A DNA stretch of 64,000 nt. It comes from Lutraria lutraria (lineage: Eukaryota; Mollusca; Bivalvia; Venerida; Mactridae). The notes beneath the pieces are model-generated. The model did no database searches. It was not told the origin of the DNA and worked only from the letters and a program-made list of their open reading frames with translations. Location: contig OZ026835.1 of assembly GCA_964023205.1 (NCBI GenBank), positions 8,328,414 to 8,392,413 on the forward strand, read 5' to 3'. Shown here piece after piece: positions 1 through 13,300 of this stretch; within the stretch, counting starts at the first letter, position 1; each line of letters begins with the position of its first letter. Position numbers and translations under genes: made by a program.

Positions 1-633
1 AGGTCACTGCATGGATTTGACAAGCTACTTTCTGTTTGCATTATAAATGACAAATAAAATTGAGTTCTGTTCAAGTATAGTCTATGTAGATAATTTATGA
101 AATATGCATAACTATTTGACAGGAGTTCATATTTATTACTTTATTATATCTATATTACATTATATAATATATAAATTATGACAATGGCATCAAGAAGTGA
201 CAATCAGGGAAATACAAATACTTCACTGTATCCAATTATACACTATATATCCAAGTTCACTATAATCATGTTTCACTGTACTCAGATAAAGATACACATG
301 TACTACAATATATAAATTCTTTCCCTTTCCTTATTTAATATAAACAGGCTGAAAAAATCAAGCAATTGATCAACAATGACCTCTATAAGCAAATACAAAA
401 TAAATACCAAGTGCATGCAAAATTATGAAAAACAGAACATCAAGAAGAACAGCAAATTCTAGTAACTGACCAGCTCAAACTTTAACTGAAATTGTTCCTC
501 AGAAATTTGACAAAAATAACTAAATTAGAACATAAAGGGTGCTCAAGAACAAAAATAAAATCAAACTCAATTATCACTACAACAAAAAACAACAAAATTA
601 ACAACAACAACAACAGGTCACATGATAAGTCAC

Positions 634-735
634 CTGACACATGTGCCGCTGCAGCAGCAGCATCAGCGATGAAACTTCGGAAACGTTCAAGCATATTAAA
701 TCCTATAGGACGTTCATAAATGTCACCCTCCACCT
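634..735 (-). CDS. Slp-like gene, coding exon 4 (linker after the Rab-binding domain)
   Basis: The 102-nt exon has acceptor catgcag and donor CAG/GTGACT. It encodes EVEGDIYERPIGFNM and a helix ending in six alanines (FIADAAAAAAHVS). Only the catgcag acceptor gives the phase left by exon 3; the tttag acceptor 7 bases upstream would run into a stop. No domain is recognised. It lies in the linker between the Rab-binding and C2 domains. Confidence 0.68.
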
Positions 736-3700
736 CTGCATGCTAAAACTGGATAAATGAAAACAGTTTGTTACAGCTGCAACACATTATCTAGTAAGAA
801 AGTACTGAATACTTTATACCACTAAACTTAAAGACATCATTGATCAAAAATAGAAATATTCAGACATTAAAAGGGCTTCTAATATTGTTAACACTCAATA
901 CTATAAAATGTATTTGATTTCCTTTGGGTATATAATATCCTTCATTTAATCAATTACAGTCCAAATTGCATTGTCTTCAAAATTTGTTTCAAGAATTTCA
1001 CATCGAAGCATTAAGCCCAAGACCTAATCCAATTACTTCTTCCGTCGGCTAAAAACCAGCAAGGAGAGAAAGCATTAATACAGCCAAATCTTTGGCTGTC
1101 CTGGAAGTACTGATTTTACCCTTCAGTTAGGAATATAATTACCCTTTAAGCTGAGTTTGGAGATGAGAAATATAGTCATTGAAATAAAACAAGACTTAAA
1201 ACTATCATTTTCTCAGGGAAAATGGTGAGGGTGTCAAATGAATTAAATTCAACATTTCCCAAACATTTCAACATTGAAGAAAACATGCTGTCTGCATGTG
1301 TAACAAAAATTTAAAAGGCAGATATCTGATGACTTTTGAACTAAAAAAGCCAAACAGAGTGATGAACAACTTGGCTACTTTAAATTCAAGATTTGGAGAC
1401 AAGAAGCGATCATGGATGTCAGTAAAACATGATGTGATTTGCGAACATGCACATGTTCTATTGATTGTATTGTATCTTATTAGAAAACCAGCAGACACAC
1501 TGTGGGGAAATATGGTCAAAGGCAGAGACAATAGTAAAAACATGTCTGAGAAAAAGCAGTTGAAAATCAAGCATTCAATAGTACAATAGTCACATGACCA
1601 TAAAGCTTTTTTGTGCCAATCAATGATAATTACCAATTGAATGACTGACAGACTCCATAAATATACGCAGACTAAAACATGATAACTTTACCAAGTTAAT
1701 ATGAGCCATTTTGTAGTATTCAGATTAGGGAGCCTGCTTTAATGAAAACTTATCTTTATAGAGCCAGGGGTTTTCACCTTCTATAACAGAGGCCTATTAA
1801 AGGCCCCTTCCAAATCGAAAAGTTCTTAAAAATCATGCTGTTTTCCCAAAAATCCAAACTTACACCAGCTTTTTCTAGACGAATACTAGTCATGGTATAA
1901 GTTTATTCTATAGTTGTTTGCGAGTATATAGTATAGTGTCTATTACTAGTTTGGGTAAAACTGGCCATTTTGATTGGCTAATGGTGATGTCGATCATTTT
2001 GATTGGTCAGTCATTGGACTGGCTATTCATAGCGTAACCTGAATGTGTTCAACTGCTCTTTTGTTAATAGTTGAAAGATACATGAAATTATTCACTTGTC
2101 AAATTATACTCATGATTGTCAATATATGTTTGTTATTTATAACTTGTAAATATGTTATACTCTCCATAATGCAGGATTGGATAAAATATACTCAATATCC
2201 TTTATGAAAAAAGCAACTTCATACAAAAAATCTAAAACAATACTACTTGTAATTTGTCTACCTATAATTTTTTGTTATAGTTTTTCTTGTCATTTCCCAA
2301 ATCAGCAAATTTTTAGTGATAATAATAAAATTTAAATCTTTCCAAAATCAACAGGCTAATATAATCAAGGCCTCTTCCCATTGAAGAGAGAAAAAATCCT
2401 GAGCACATCAAAGAAATTATTACTTAGTCACACTGTCTTAGACTCTATACTTATACTTAAAAGTACAAGGCTATGTTTGTAATCTTATATCATCAATAGT
2501 GTTCTTAAAGGTCTAAATCACATTCCAAATGAATTGAGCAAAAAGATAAAGCCATGAAGGAAAGAAAAGATGCAAATGCTGTTATCATTCAGTATAGTCG
2601 TAAATCATCCACTTTTCAAAACAGCAAATTGAAATAAAATGAAATTATCCGAGATCAATGGCTTAGCAATTTTGCAAAATTAAATATTTCTGTCAAAACA
2701 GCGAGAGTTAATCCATCATCCAATAACAGAATTCTTTCCATCCAGAATGGATACATTTGTTCAAATGAGAGCATTCATGTTTCTTCATGGTAATAAAACA
2801 AAGCACAATATTCTCAACAATCAACAGATTACAATAGTCTCAAAGCTATAATTTCTTTCAACATTCAATTTTTCTCTAAGAACTTTAAATGTATCAGAAA
2901 ACAATTTAATCTGACATATTACAAAAATGAACACTATATTGAGTCTACATATTCATTAAAGTCGTATGAAGCCAATTCTCTGACAAAACAGAACTCTCAG
3001 CACCTAATGTTTATAGATTATTCCTGGAAATCACATATAGTACACTGCATTTTGTTATAACCATTAAACTATCACAGATGTATCAATTTAACTTTGAGAT
3101 ACCAATTACTGATTAAAATTGTATTTCATTCGACCATGGTACCAGCGTGTGTCAGAACTTAGATTTAATGTAATTAGAACAGGATTTCTTCTGTAAAAAC
3201 TGAAATGAATGCATTTTACTAAATGGAACAAAAGTTATGCAAGATTGTCATTAAAAGTTTAAAGCCAAAACATTTCAAATGTCATTACTTCATTACAAGA
3301 ATTAAGAAACAAAATGTAAAATAAGCTACAAGTGCTTCAATAAGAAAGAAATGAAAATGCATAATTTCATGAAGGATTTTAACAAATTAATTGAAAAAAA
3401 GAGTTTTTGCCTACATGATTTGATCTTGCATGCTCACAGTATTCGGATTGCATAACAAAATTGAATTATTCAACATCTCTGATTTATGATTGTCACAATG
3501 TGAATAAGATTTTCTAACATTTCTTGATGAAAAGTCAAGTATGAATATAATAAAACCATTCCCTGCTTTCAAAGCCAATATTTCTGCACAACACACAAAG
3601 CAATATGTAACCTCGAGACCAATAAATAAAGTGAGTAATAGTTTCTTCGGCTGCCAAGTAAATTCTGAAAGAATTTATAACATTCAATCCAACAAAATGA

Positions 3701-4299
3701 CAGAAGAGAGCTTTGTAGCTTAGTAAGCAAATTCTGAAATTGAACTATTTCCAAACTTGTAAGTGTAGAAAGGGATTACGTTCCTTCCATATATAGAGAG
3801 AAATCATTCATCTCAGAAAAAAAACAGCATTGAAATTTCAAAACAGCAGACAACATGTCTTTCGCAGTTATGATGCTTGTTACAGAAGAAACACTTTGGC
3901 AATCATTCCAATAGCAAGACCAGTCTTCAAACAATATCTTACTTCTAAATGATTTGAAAAATGTGTCAGAATTTTTTAAAAATTGAATCCAATAGTTCCA
4001 TTCATTTTCTTTTCTGTTTTAATTCATGCCAGCACATTTTCATCTTTACACTTCACATTTTTAGCTAGCTCTGACTGAAGTTTAAAAATGTGGTTTAAAA
4101 AATTACACACTGTATCAGCCATGTCAGACTTGCAAAGTTTAGCAATCCAGAACCTAATGCAAAATTTAACAATTTTATCAATTTGTCCATAAAATAAAAA
4201 TAAGTATCATTCACAACTACAGATTAATGCTAAGCAAAATAAGTGCCCAAATACAACCAAAAGTATCTGTCTTCCAACCAATTCTTTGCAGACATTCAT

Positions 4300-4332
<33 letters not shown>

Positions 4333-7300
4333 TGAGCAGCAGCAGCAGAAAATGACAATAGAAATGCAATAAAAAGAACAAAGCATTTATTGATATTTAA
4401 CAGTTCAATACGAATTGCATTTACATCAAAACCAAAGTACACATCAAAGGCTGTACATTGAAATGCAAGTATTAATGTGAGGTACAAAATATCTTTTAAA
4501 CAATCATATAAATCAGACCAAAGTTGCATTAGGGGAAATTGCATGACTTGAAACAAAATCAACAAAAGAAATTCAAAGGAGGCGGTTGCATAATTGGACA
4601 TAAATTGCTGCCTGAACACTAATGCAAATACAGTATACATATCTGTCACAATTATCACAATTTATGTAAACAAGAGATCCAATTAAGTCACAATCACTCT
4701 GATTGAAAAAATGCCTCAGAGGCAAGTGGTAACACCTTTAAGTTATCAATACGTCTTGTTGCGCCAAGTGAGTAAATCTGTTTGACAAAGATAAGCCATT
4801 CCTGTAATAGTCAGAGACATGTAGGACTGACCCAGGAGAGACTTAAAATTTAATGTACAAGCATTAAAGGCAAATTGCTGCAGATAAAAGGCAGAACATA
4901 TAGCATGTACTGGAAAATATTGTCAAAGAGAGCCATTCCGTTACAATACTCATTGACTAGAATGTTACTGCAGTAGCCATTTCAATGGCATATAAGAATT
5001 TTAAAAGAACACTTAATAATCTATGTAACTGTGTAATCATGATTATACAGATGATGAATACCATTTTTACTCAATTTTCCATTACATGCGGTTAACGGAA
5101 CAATCATGCAATTAACTTATATCACTTACAGTATCTGAAAACACTGCTGTGCTTGCTTTAATTCAACTGCATACATTTGAATAAAGACAGGAAGTATTGA
5201 TGGGTCTGTATGAATATACCAAGAAAGTAGCATATATATTGATTATACAATGTAGTACAAATACACTATATTTGTCAAATTCTGTTACAAGTAGAGTATA
5301 TGGCTGACATTGATAATATTGCTCATCAAATGAATAAGTTGTTGTCTTGTTAATTCAGCTTGGTGTTTATGAACAATACAAACATATAGGTTACTGACCA
5401 TGGATTTAATTCAAAGAAATATGGATAAGCTCTTGGTTAGGCAGGTGAGCTAGGGGGCAATGTAAAATAATTGGATTCCATTCCATACCTTTAATTATAA
5501 TACTCAGACCTTGCTGCCTAACTGGGTATATTTAGGAAGTTGTTATGGAGTCCTAGCTGGGGATTGTATTTAGAAGCTCTGGGATCAAGGTTACTAAGTA
5601 CTTAAATAATAGGAAAACGCAATATACTGTTAAAAACCTGGTTTAGAAGCATATTCTATTTGCAATTCTTAAGTAAGACTTATTCTTTCTTGGCCACATT
5701 ATTAAATAGTCTCTTTGAAAGCCTAGTTTGATAGCAATTTACCAAGTTCTTTCTTACTTTTACAATGTAACATAAGTGAGAACAGAAATGCTATTCAAGA
5801 GTTAGATAAACAAATAAAATACATTGGCAGGCATTCACAACAGTAATTTTCTAGCTCTGTACCAAAAAGCAACATGCTATAAAACAATAGATCATGGGTT
5901 AATGAGTTAAAAGTCCACAGTCTTGTAGAAATAATTATGACATGTATATATTTTTATATAAAGGCTGAACAACAATGCTCCTATTTTTTACTATCTTTCT
6001 CTAGTCAATTTTTATATGAGTGATCAATGTAGTTTTAGGAATATCTAAAAAATTACATGTATATATTTTTTATGTTTCATACTAGCTTCCTTGAATATTT
6101 TTATATAAATATATATATATATATATAATCTGGATGGTCAGAATTTTATCTGACAAATAGTGATTCTAAACTGTGTAGTAAAAAGACTGTACCATCTTTA
6201 AACCATAAATGGACCAAAGTCACACTTTATCATAACATAATATATACATATAATATACATGTGACCATTTTAGGCCTAGATCCACCATTATACACCATCC
6301 CTTCCATTGTGCAAGCCCCCTTATATATATTACGCTGTAAACTGCTTATTCTTTGCTTAATTGAGATATAACACTTCGACTGTCATATATCAATCAAGAT
6401 AATCAATCATACTACTTGATACTTCTCAAAATAGGAATACCATGGAACAAATCTAATTTTATATCAAACCAATGGATTTGCAAATTTGTAAAATTAAATT
6501 TTATAACAACCCAGTATAAGATAATCAGAAATAGTGGCAATTTCATGTAATACCAATATAACAGTCAAATAACTTTTTTTTCAATGAAAATATTGATAGA
6601 TTTTTCAAAGACATCTAAAGGCATTAGATATGCCAATCACACTTCAATCGAATCTCATGAGTTAAATCAATTAGCATCCTGTCTTGAATATTTAGAAAAC
6701 TACCAAACAACATTAGAAGAAGAATTTTATTTCCAAGTTAATTCAGGAAAATCTTCAAATATCTTAGCTATAACGCTAATTCCAGCAATTGACAAGCTTA
6801 TACTGACAGTAATTGGACAATCTAATTTCAGTGGATATTTCTTTTGTCAAATTCTGTAATGGAACAAAAAAGCAAATTTGTTTCAAGTGATTAATAAAGA
6901 CAGGGCAGATTTATTAAATTAGTTGACAGCTGCAGACAACTTAGAATGATATTTCAAATGCACCCTTCAGGTAATATGTAATGTACAAGCAATTTATATT
7001 TAACACAGTTACACATTCATTATGTGATAAATATATTGTATAAATCACATTACAATTTTTTTATGGAGGTAGATAATGGTACAAATACAGCTGCTGGGAA
7101 CCAAAGGAACTCAGTGACTGGCACTTATTTGAAATGTCATAATTTTACCAGTTTCATTTTTATGCCTTAACAAGTTTTTCCTGGCCTATACCAGTGTTCT
7201 AATCAGTAATAACTTACTCTTTCACAAGGAACTGCCAACTTCTTCATATGTGGAGGAAAATCGAAATTCTTGTCAAATTTTCAAGAATTTAGGGTATATG

Positions 7301-10300
7301 ACCTGCAGTAACAGGGAATTGAACAAGGAACAGGGGATGTTAGGTTGCAAATCCAGCACATTATTATTATTATTATTATGTATAACCAAGCTTGTTTGAA
7401 ATAGTTAAATGGAACTTAAAAAGCTGCCAGGCTTATTTCAGAACTGAGTTACACTGTTTTGACTTGATTTTTACAACCAGATTAAGACTATACACAGTTG
7501 AAACTCCCATATCTGAACCTTTTCCCCCTGAAGCCTCTCTAAATCAAACATGTCCGCAGTGATCTGCTGGCCCAGATTTTTTATCATGTATTTAATGTTA
7601 AAAATACTTAGTAATCTGGTACCTTTTTTAATATTTTTAGAAAACTTCTCTAATTCAAACATTTTTGTCAGTCACAATAAATTAATCGCTCAGATTATAA
7701 AGTTCTACTGTATATTTTGAAGGGTAATGATTAGCAATATTTGATGTGATTTCTCTGTAATCTAGGCCTACAAGACAATTTACTACAAAGTAGCAACATA
7801 AACCTTTTTATCAAGTGCCATGAAAAATGCTTACACTGGTAATTTTGATAACAAATTCTGAATTTGAAACAATTCCAAATCTGTAAGTGAGGAAACCATT
7901 ATCATATTGTTTCATAGATTGATAGAAATCATAGAAATATCATTCATCTCCAAAAAACATCATTGTAGACAATTTGTCTTTGTCAGATATTGACAAATAT
8001 ATCATCCATTTTCTTTCTCTTTCAAGATGGAGTCCAGCAGTCTTTATACTCTTTATGGTGGATGGAATATCTGCATTATGTCTGTGTTACAAGGTCCCTT
8101 GAATTAGAATGTGCATTCAACCTGATTTTTAGCTGCAGTAAATTTCCAAGAATATTAGACAGACATTATGGATTTCCTGTCCCAACCTTTTCCACTTTTT
8201 GTATCACTGATTCAATCTCTGTTTGTTTCATCCAGTTTTACACCTTTTTTCAACAGTCAGAGTCATATGAGGCAGACAGTTCACCTAACCATCTTTCCTT
8301 AGGAAGAACCAGTACTTAAGACTCACATCCTCTGTAAGCAACTTCCTACTTTCTCACATAAAGAGACATGGTCAGTAGCTGGGCTCAAATCCACAAATCT
8401 GATTTAATTTTTGAATAATTGGATTATAAACAAGAATAAACACATCATAAGTCAAATCATCATCAGAAACACATATCTTGCCCAACTTTGAACTTACTGT
8501 CCTGCTGCCTCTTCAGGCTGAGTATTATAAAACAGGACCTGTATCATACCATAGAGACAACTCTGATAAACAGATATTTTCACCATTTCTGGTTAATGTC
8601 AAATCGCTAATCGTATGGGTAATTCAATGATGAATTGGCAGAGATCCTATTATAAGAGCATGATTATGAAAAACTAGAAGTAACCCAGTAAACTGGCATG
8701 GTCATTACTGGTAAGGTGACTCCAAACATCAGAAATAGAGCCAACAATCTGCATTAATAAATGAAGGCTTCAGAGATAATGCTGAAAAACTATAGGAATC
8801 CGAGATCTACATTTTTTGTTATCAATATGGCCAAAAAATCTGTTTCTGGTTACATGCACATTAAAAATAGGTTAAGTAAGTTGGGGCTTTTTTGGCTTTT
8901 CAAGTGTGGGAAGGTAAAATAAACAAATGCCCCCCAAACAGGGCCATGACACAGATTTTTGTCCAAGGTCAATGCACCTGCAAGGTATGATGAAGCCCAT
9001 AGGTCAATCCATTGACGAGTTATCGCTCAAACCATTTTCACACTCCATGACACAGTGACCTTTGACCTAGTGACCCCAATTTCAATAGGGGTCATCTACT
9101 GTCCAAGGCTAATGTACCTGCGAAGTATCAGGTCAATCTGTTGACGAGTTATCCATCGGAAACTAACTGGTCTACCAACAGACGAACGACCAACTGACCG
9201 ACCGACATCCAGCAAAACGATAAACCCCCTGAGGGGGATTAGGGTGGGTTACGTAAGCAGAAACTAACAATTTTATTTTTTTTACCCCTTATTAAAAATA
9301 ATCATGTTTCAAAATCAAATACCTTAGATGTACAGACAACACAGAAAAGAGTGACAATTTGGAGGAAACTTGAATTCAAAGGAAATTAATTGCTGCCTGA
9401 GTACTAATGCAAATACAGTACACATATCTGTCTCAATCATCACCATTAATGTAAACAAGAGTTCCAATTAAAGTCACAATCACTCTGATTAAAATGATGC
9501 CTAAGAGGAAAGCAGTAACACCATGAACTTATCAATATGTCTTGTTGTGCCAAATGAGTAAATCTGTTTGACAAAGATAGCCATTCCTGTAATAGTGAGA
9601 GACATCTAGGACTCCCAGGAGATATCATCACTTAGAAATTTAATGGGAAAGGCAAAATGTAAACAAATATTGTCATTTAATAATCAAGCTCAACCACATG
9701 GACAGATACCGTAAACACTGCATCCATAAAATAATGAGAATTATCTTTTTTTTACTCACAATAGTGAATTTAAATTCTTAATAAAGTGTAACTGATGGCC
9801 TGGTTTCCATGAAAAATCTAACAGATTCTATTATTACTGCTGATGCTTGGCCTATATTGGTCTCAATGAATTGTATTATGCTGGTGTTTTCTCTTGCATA
9901 ATCAATTTTACCCCAACTAGTAAATTAAAGTGAAACTTTATTATTTTGAGGAGTCATTGAATCTGGCTAAACACTTGTCAGAAACAATGAAGAGTTATTT
10001 GTTTGTTGTTTGAAAATGTGCTTTGATGAACTTTTTTTTAGTATGAAATGCTAAATGTAAAATGTTCTCTTAGTGAAGTTCCTGATGTCACTTATTTGTC
10101 TGATCGATACTTAACAACAAAATGTTGACTTGATTAAAAGATAACTGGTGAATACAGTATATCATCCAACAGCTAGGTTAATTAAGTCACAATGAAAATA
10201 ACTTGGTTAAATAAGCAGCCTGCATCTAAGTATGAAAGTCTGTAAGGAATAACAAGGGTTGAAAAATGCACTTATCTATGAGTGATTGATCTATACATGT

Positions 10301-13300
10301 ACAATACTCGCAACGAAATATATCACATGGAGACCATACAGAAGGTATACTTAAATAAAAGATTGCAATTTTTGCTAACTAACAGTGTCATTATCTTCAG
10401 TACAGAATGTATTTTTTTTAAATAAGTTTGAAAATGAAGTCATATGAGACTAATTCTTTCCAAGCACAACTGTGCGAGCACGCTCCTGTATTATCAAAAG
10501 TATAAATCAATTTGTGCAAGGTCCAAAACAGATATTCATCATATTTAAATCGTGCACATAGGAGAAACAGTGTTATCATCCTTGGCTCAAAGCTAGAACC
10601 TCTCATAAAAATACCTTAATTTCCCTCTCAGGTCTTTTATTTAACTGACTTACAGATAAATAAGGGGATATTGCATGCTTACATTAAACCAGAACAACAC
10701 TATTCCATAAACAGACTGAGTATTTATTGGCATTGCAACAGATAGCTGTAAAATAGCTGGTCTAATTTAAATAAAACACTAACTGTAATCATGAACTAAG
10801 ACCGATGGCTAAATTACATGAAGACTATTACTGAGAGAAACATGCAGGCATATTGAGATCCAATCAGAAATGGGCAAGTGTTCTAACTTCTAAGTCAATT
10901 CACCTATGTAAGATTAAAGTACAATCAAAGATTTATAAAATAATGCTTACGTGGACAAGGAAACACAACAGTGAATTTATTCTCTGGGGCTTAACATTAG
11001 CACACCATCAACTTTAATAGTGGAAGAAGAAAACAGGCATATCTCTAGCTATAGAACCAGTGACCTTCCATAAGCCAACTCCGACGGGACAACTTTTTAC
11101 ACACCCATACACAAATTTGTCAGATCTTCTAAAGGTGGCTTTGAATACTCTTCTGAGACCAGAACCATTAGACCAAAGGCCTCCTCAAGTAACATAATTT
11201 ATAAAATCATGAGCGTACATTATCCATTATCCATTGAGCATTTCTGATAATGACTGAGGTTCCATTGTCCTTTTCCGATCAGGAAGCAGGCTAACCCCTC
11301 AATCATTCTATATTCTTTGCTGGGTGCAAAAATTAAAGGCCAACTTAAAGGTCACACAATCAACAAGTACAAGCATTTATTGGTATTCTTGTGTTTCATG
11401 TATCAACATGAATTTGCGTCAAATCCAATTGAAACATTCTGGATTGTTCATTTATTGCAAAAAAGCACACAATATCTTTAGAATGACACAAAGCAGATGA
11501 CAGTCACATTAAGAGAGAAAATGCATCATGGGAATTCATAGCATCACATAAAAAAAATTGCATTATGGGAATTCATTATCTATGTAAACAATTGCATCAT
11601 GGGAACTTATTGTATCATCTAGGTAAACAATTGCATCATGGGAATTCATTGTATCATCTAGGTTACAAAACAATTGTATTATGGGAATTTCTTGTATCAT
11701 ATTGAAAAACAATTGCATCGTGGGATATCATTGTATTATGTAAAATAAGATCTGTCACAGACACGAATGTCCCAGAAAAAATGAAATTGTAACAGTCCTG
11801 TTGGGGAATAAGTTTGATGGAAATCAGAAAAAAAACGTAAGAGGTTTTGCCCACAGAAGCATTACAAGATAACATTAAACAAAACGCAACAACTCTGCCA
11901 AAAATGACAGAATTGCCAAAGTTTGAAAAAAGGCACTATGGCACTTGATACTGATCAATATGTAAAACTTTAATCAAAATCCTATGGAAAATGTAGGAGG
12001 AGTTGTGCACCGAGGATCTGTAAGGTAATATTTAACAAAAAGGGAAATAATTCTGGAAAAAAAAATAGAAAACACCTAAAACTATCCACTATGACAATTG
12101 ATAATGATCAGTATGTGAAACTTGAATGAAAATGACATGAAAATGTAGGTGGAGTTGAGCACAGAAAGTAAAATTAAAGAAAGGGCAATAACTCTGCCAA
12201 AAATAACCGAATAAAAAAAACCTGAGAATATGCACTACAGCACTTAATACTGATCATTCTGTGAAAGTTTAGTAAAAATTGCATTATAAGATGAAATAAA
12301 CAAAGGGCAAGAACTCTGCAAAAATGACCAAATAAAAAAAACGGAAAATGTGTGCCACAACACTTGATACTGATCGTTCTGTGAAAGTTTGGTGAAAATC
12401 GCATAAGAATTGTAGGAGGAGTGGCAAAGACAAGCATTATAAGGTAAAATTAAACAAAGGGCAATAACTCTGCCAAAAATGACAAAATCAAAAAGTCTCA
12501 GAATATGAGCTACAGCACTTGATACTGATCATTCTGTGAAAGTTTGGTGAAAACTGCATAAGAAATGTAGGAGTAGTTGCAATTACAAGAAGTGGGGTGG
12601 ACGCTCTCATGAGAGATATGTAACAGTTGATCTTTTCTGTGTCTTAATCTCCACAAGTCGCAGCGCTGGGTCCACAAGTTGAAATTATCCCCACAATTCC
12701 AGTTGTATGTATAATTGAAACTCATAATGCCAAAATGTACCAACCCTAACCCCACAACCACCTTCTGGTGTGTACAGACAGACAGATGGACAGATAGTGC
12801 GTACTATATGCCACCCTACCGGGGACATAAAAACAATTGTATTAGTTATGGGAAACGGTTACCTAATTAAAAATTAATATTATCTCAGGAAACCAATACA
12901 GAACATATATTTGTCTCAATTATCTCAATGTATGAAAAAAGGTTTCAATTACTAGTAAGTGATGATCAGTCTGGCAGAGAAAAAAGCAGAACCAAAGAGT
13001 GACACCCTTAGGTTAAATATATGTCTCATTGTATGAGAGATATGTTAGACACACATATCAGTTCCAGTGACTGAGAAACTTGAATTGATCCCTGGAGAGA
13101 TTGGGAATCAGAGATTTAACAGGAACTTTGTAATCAGTCACTTTGATCTTTTACATAATCTGTAAGTAGGCCATTAAGTTACTTATTATTTTGTGGTCTT
13201 ATCATTTAGGCAGTTCAATTATAATGAAATTCCACGCAAATTACTATTATCTAGGAATTCTACCTCATAAAGCCACTGTAATATTTATCTATGAAGGGAT

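Larger units (their letters stand above)
7850..9640. repeat. Right copy of the local duplication, with insertions
   Basis: It is collinear with 3720-4860 but longer, because a SINE (about 8220-8400) and a second repeat (about 8830-9270) lie inside. A third, more diverged copy of the end block is at about 12895-13130. Confidence 0.55.

Noticed and set aside
1268..1636. 122-codon minus frame with a 97-codon plus frame opposite
   Set aside because: No recognisable domain, no codon or splice support; chance open frames in an intron.
4296..4658. 120-codon minus frame ending in a leucine run
   Set aside because: The leucines come from a CAG microsatellite and the rest has no domain or splice support.
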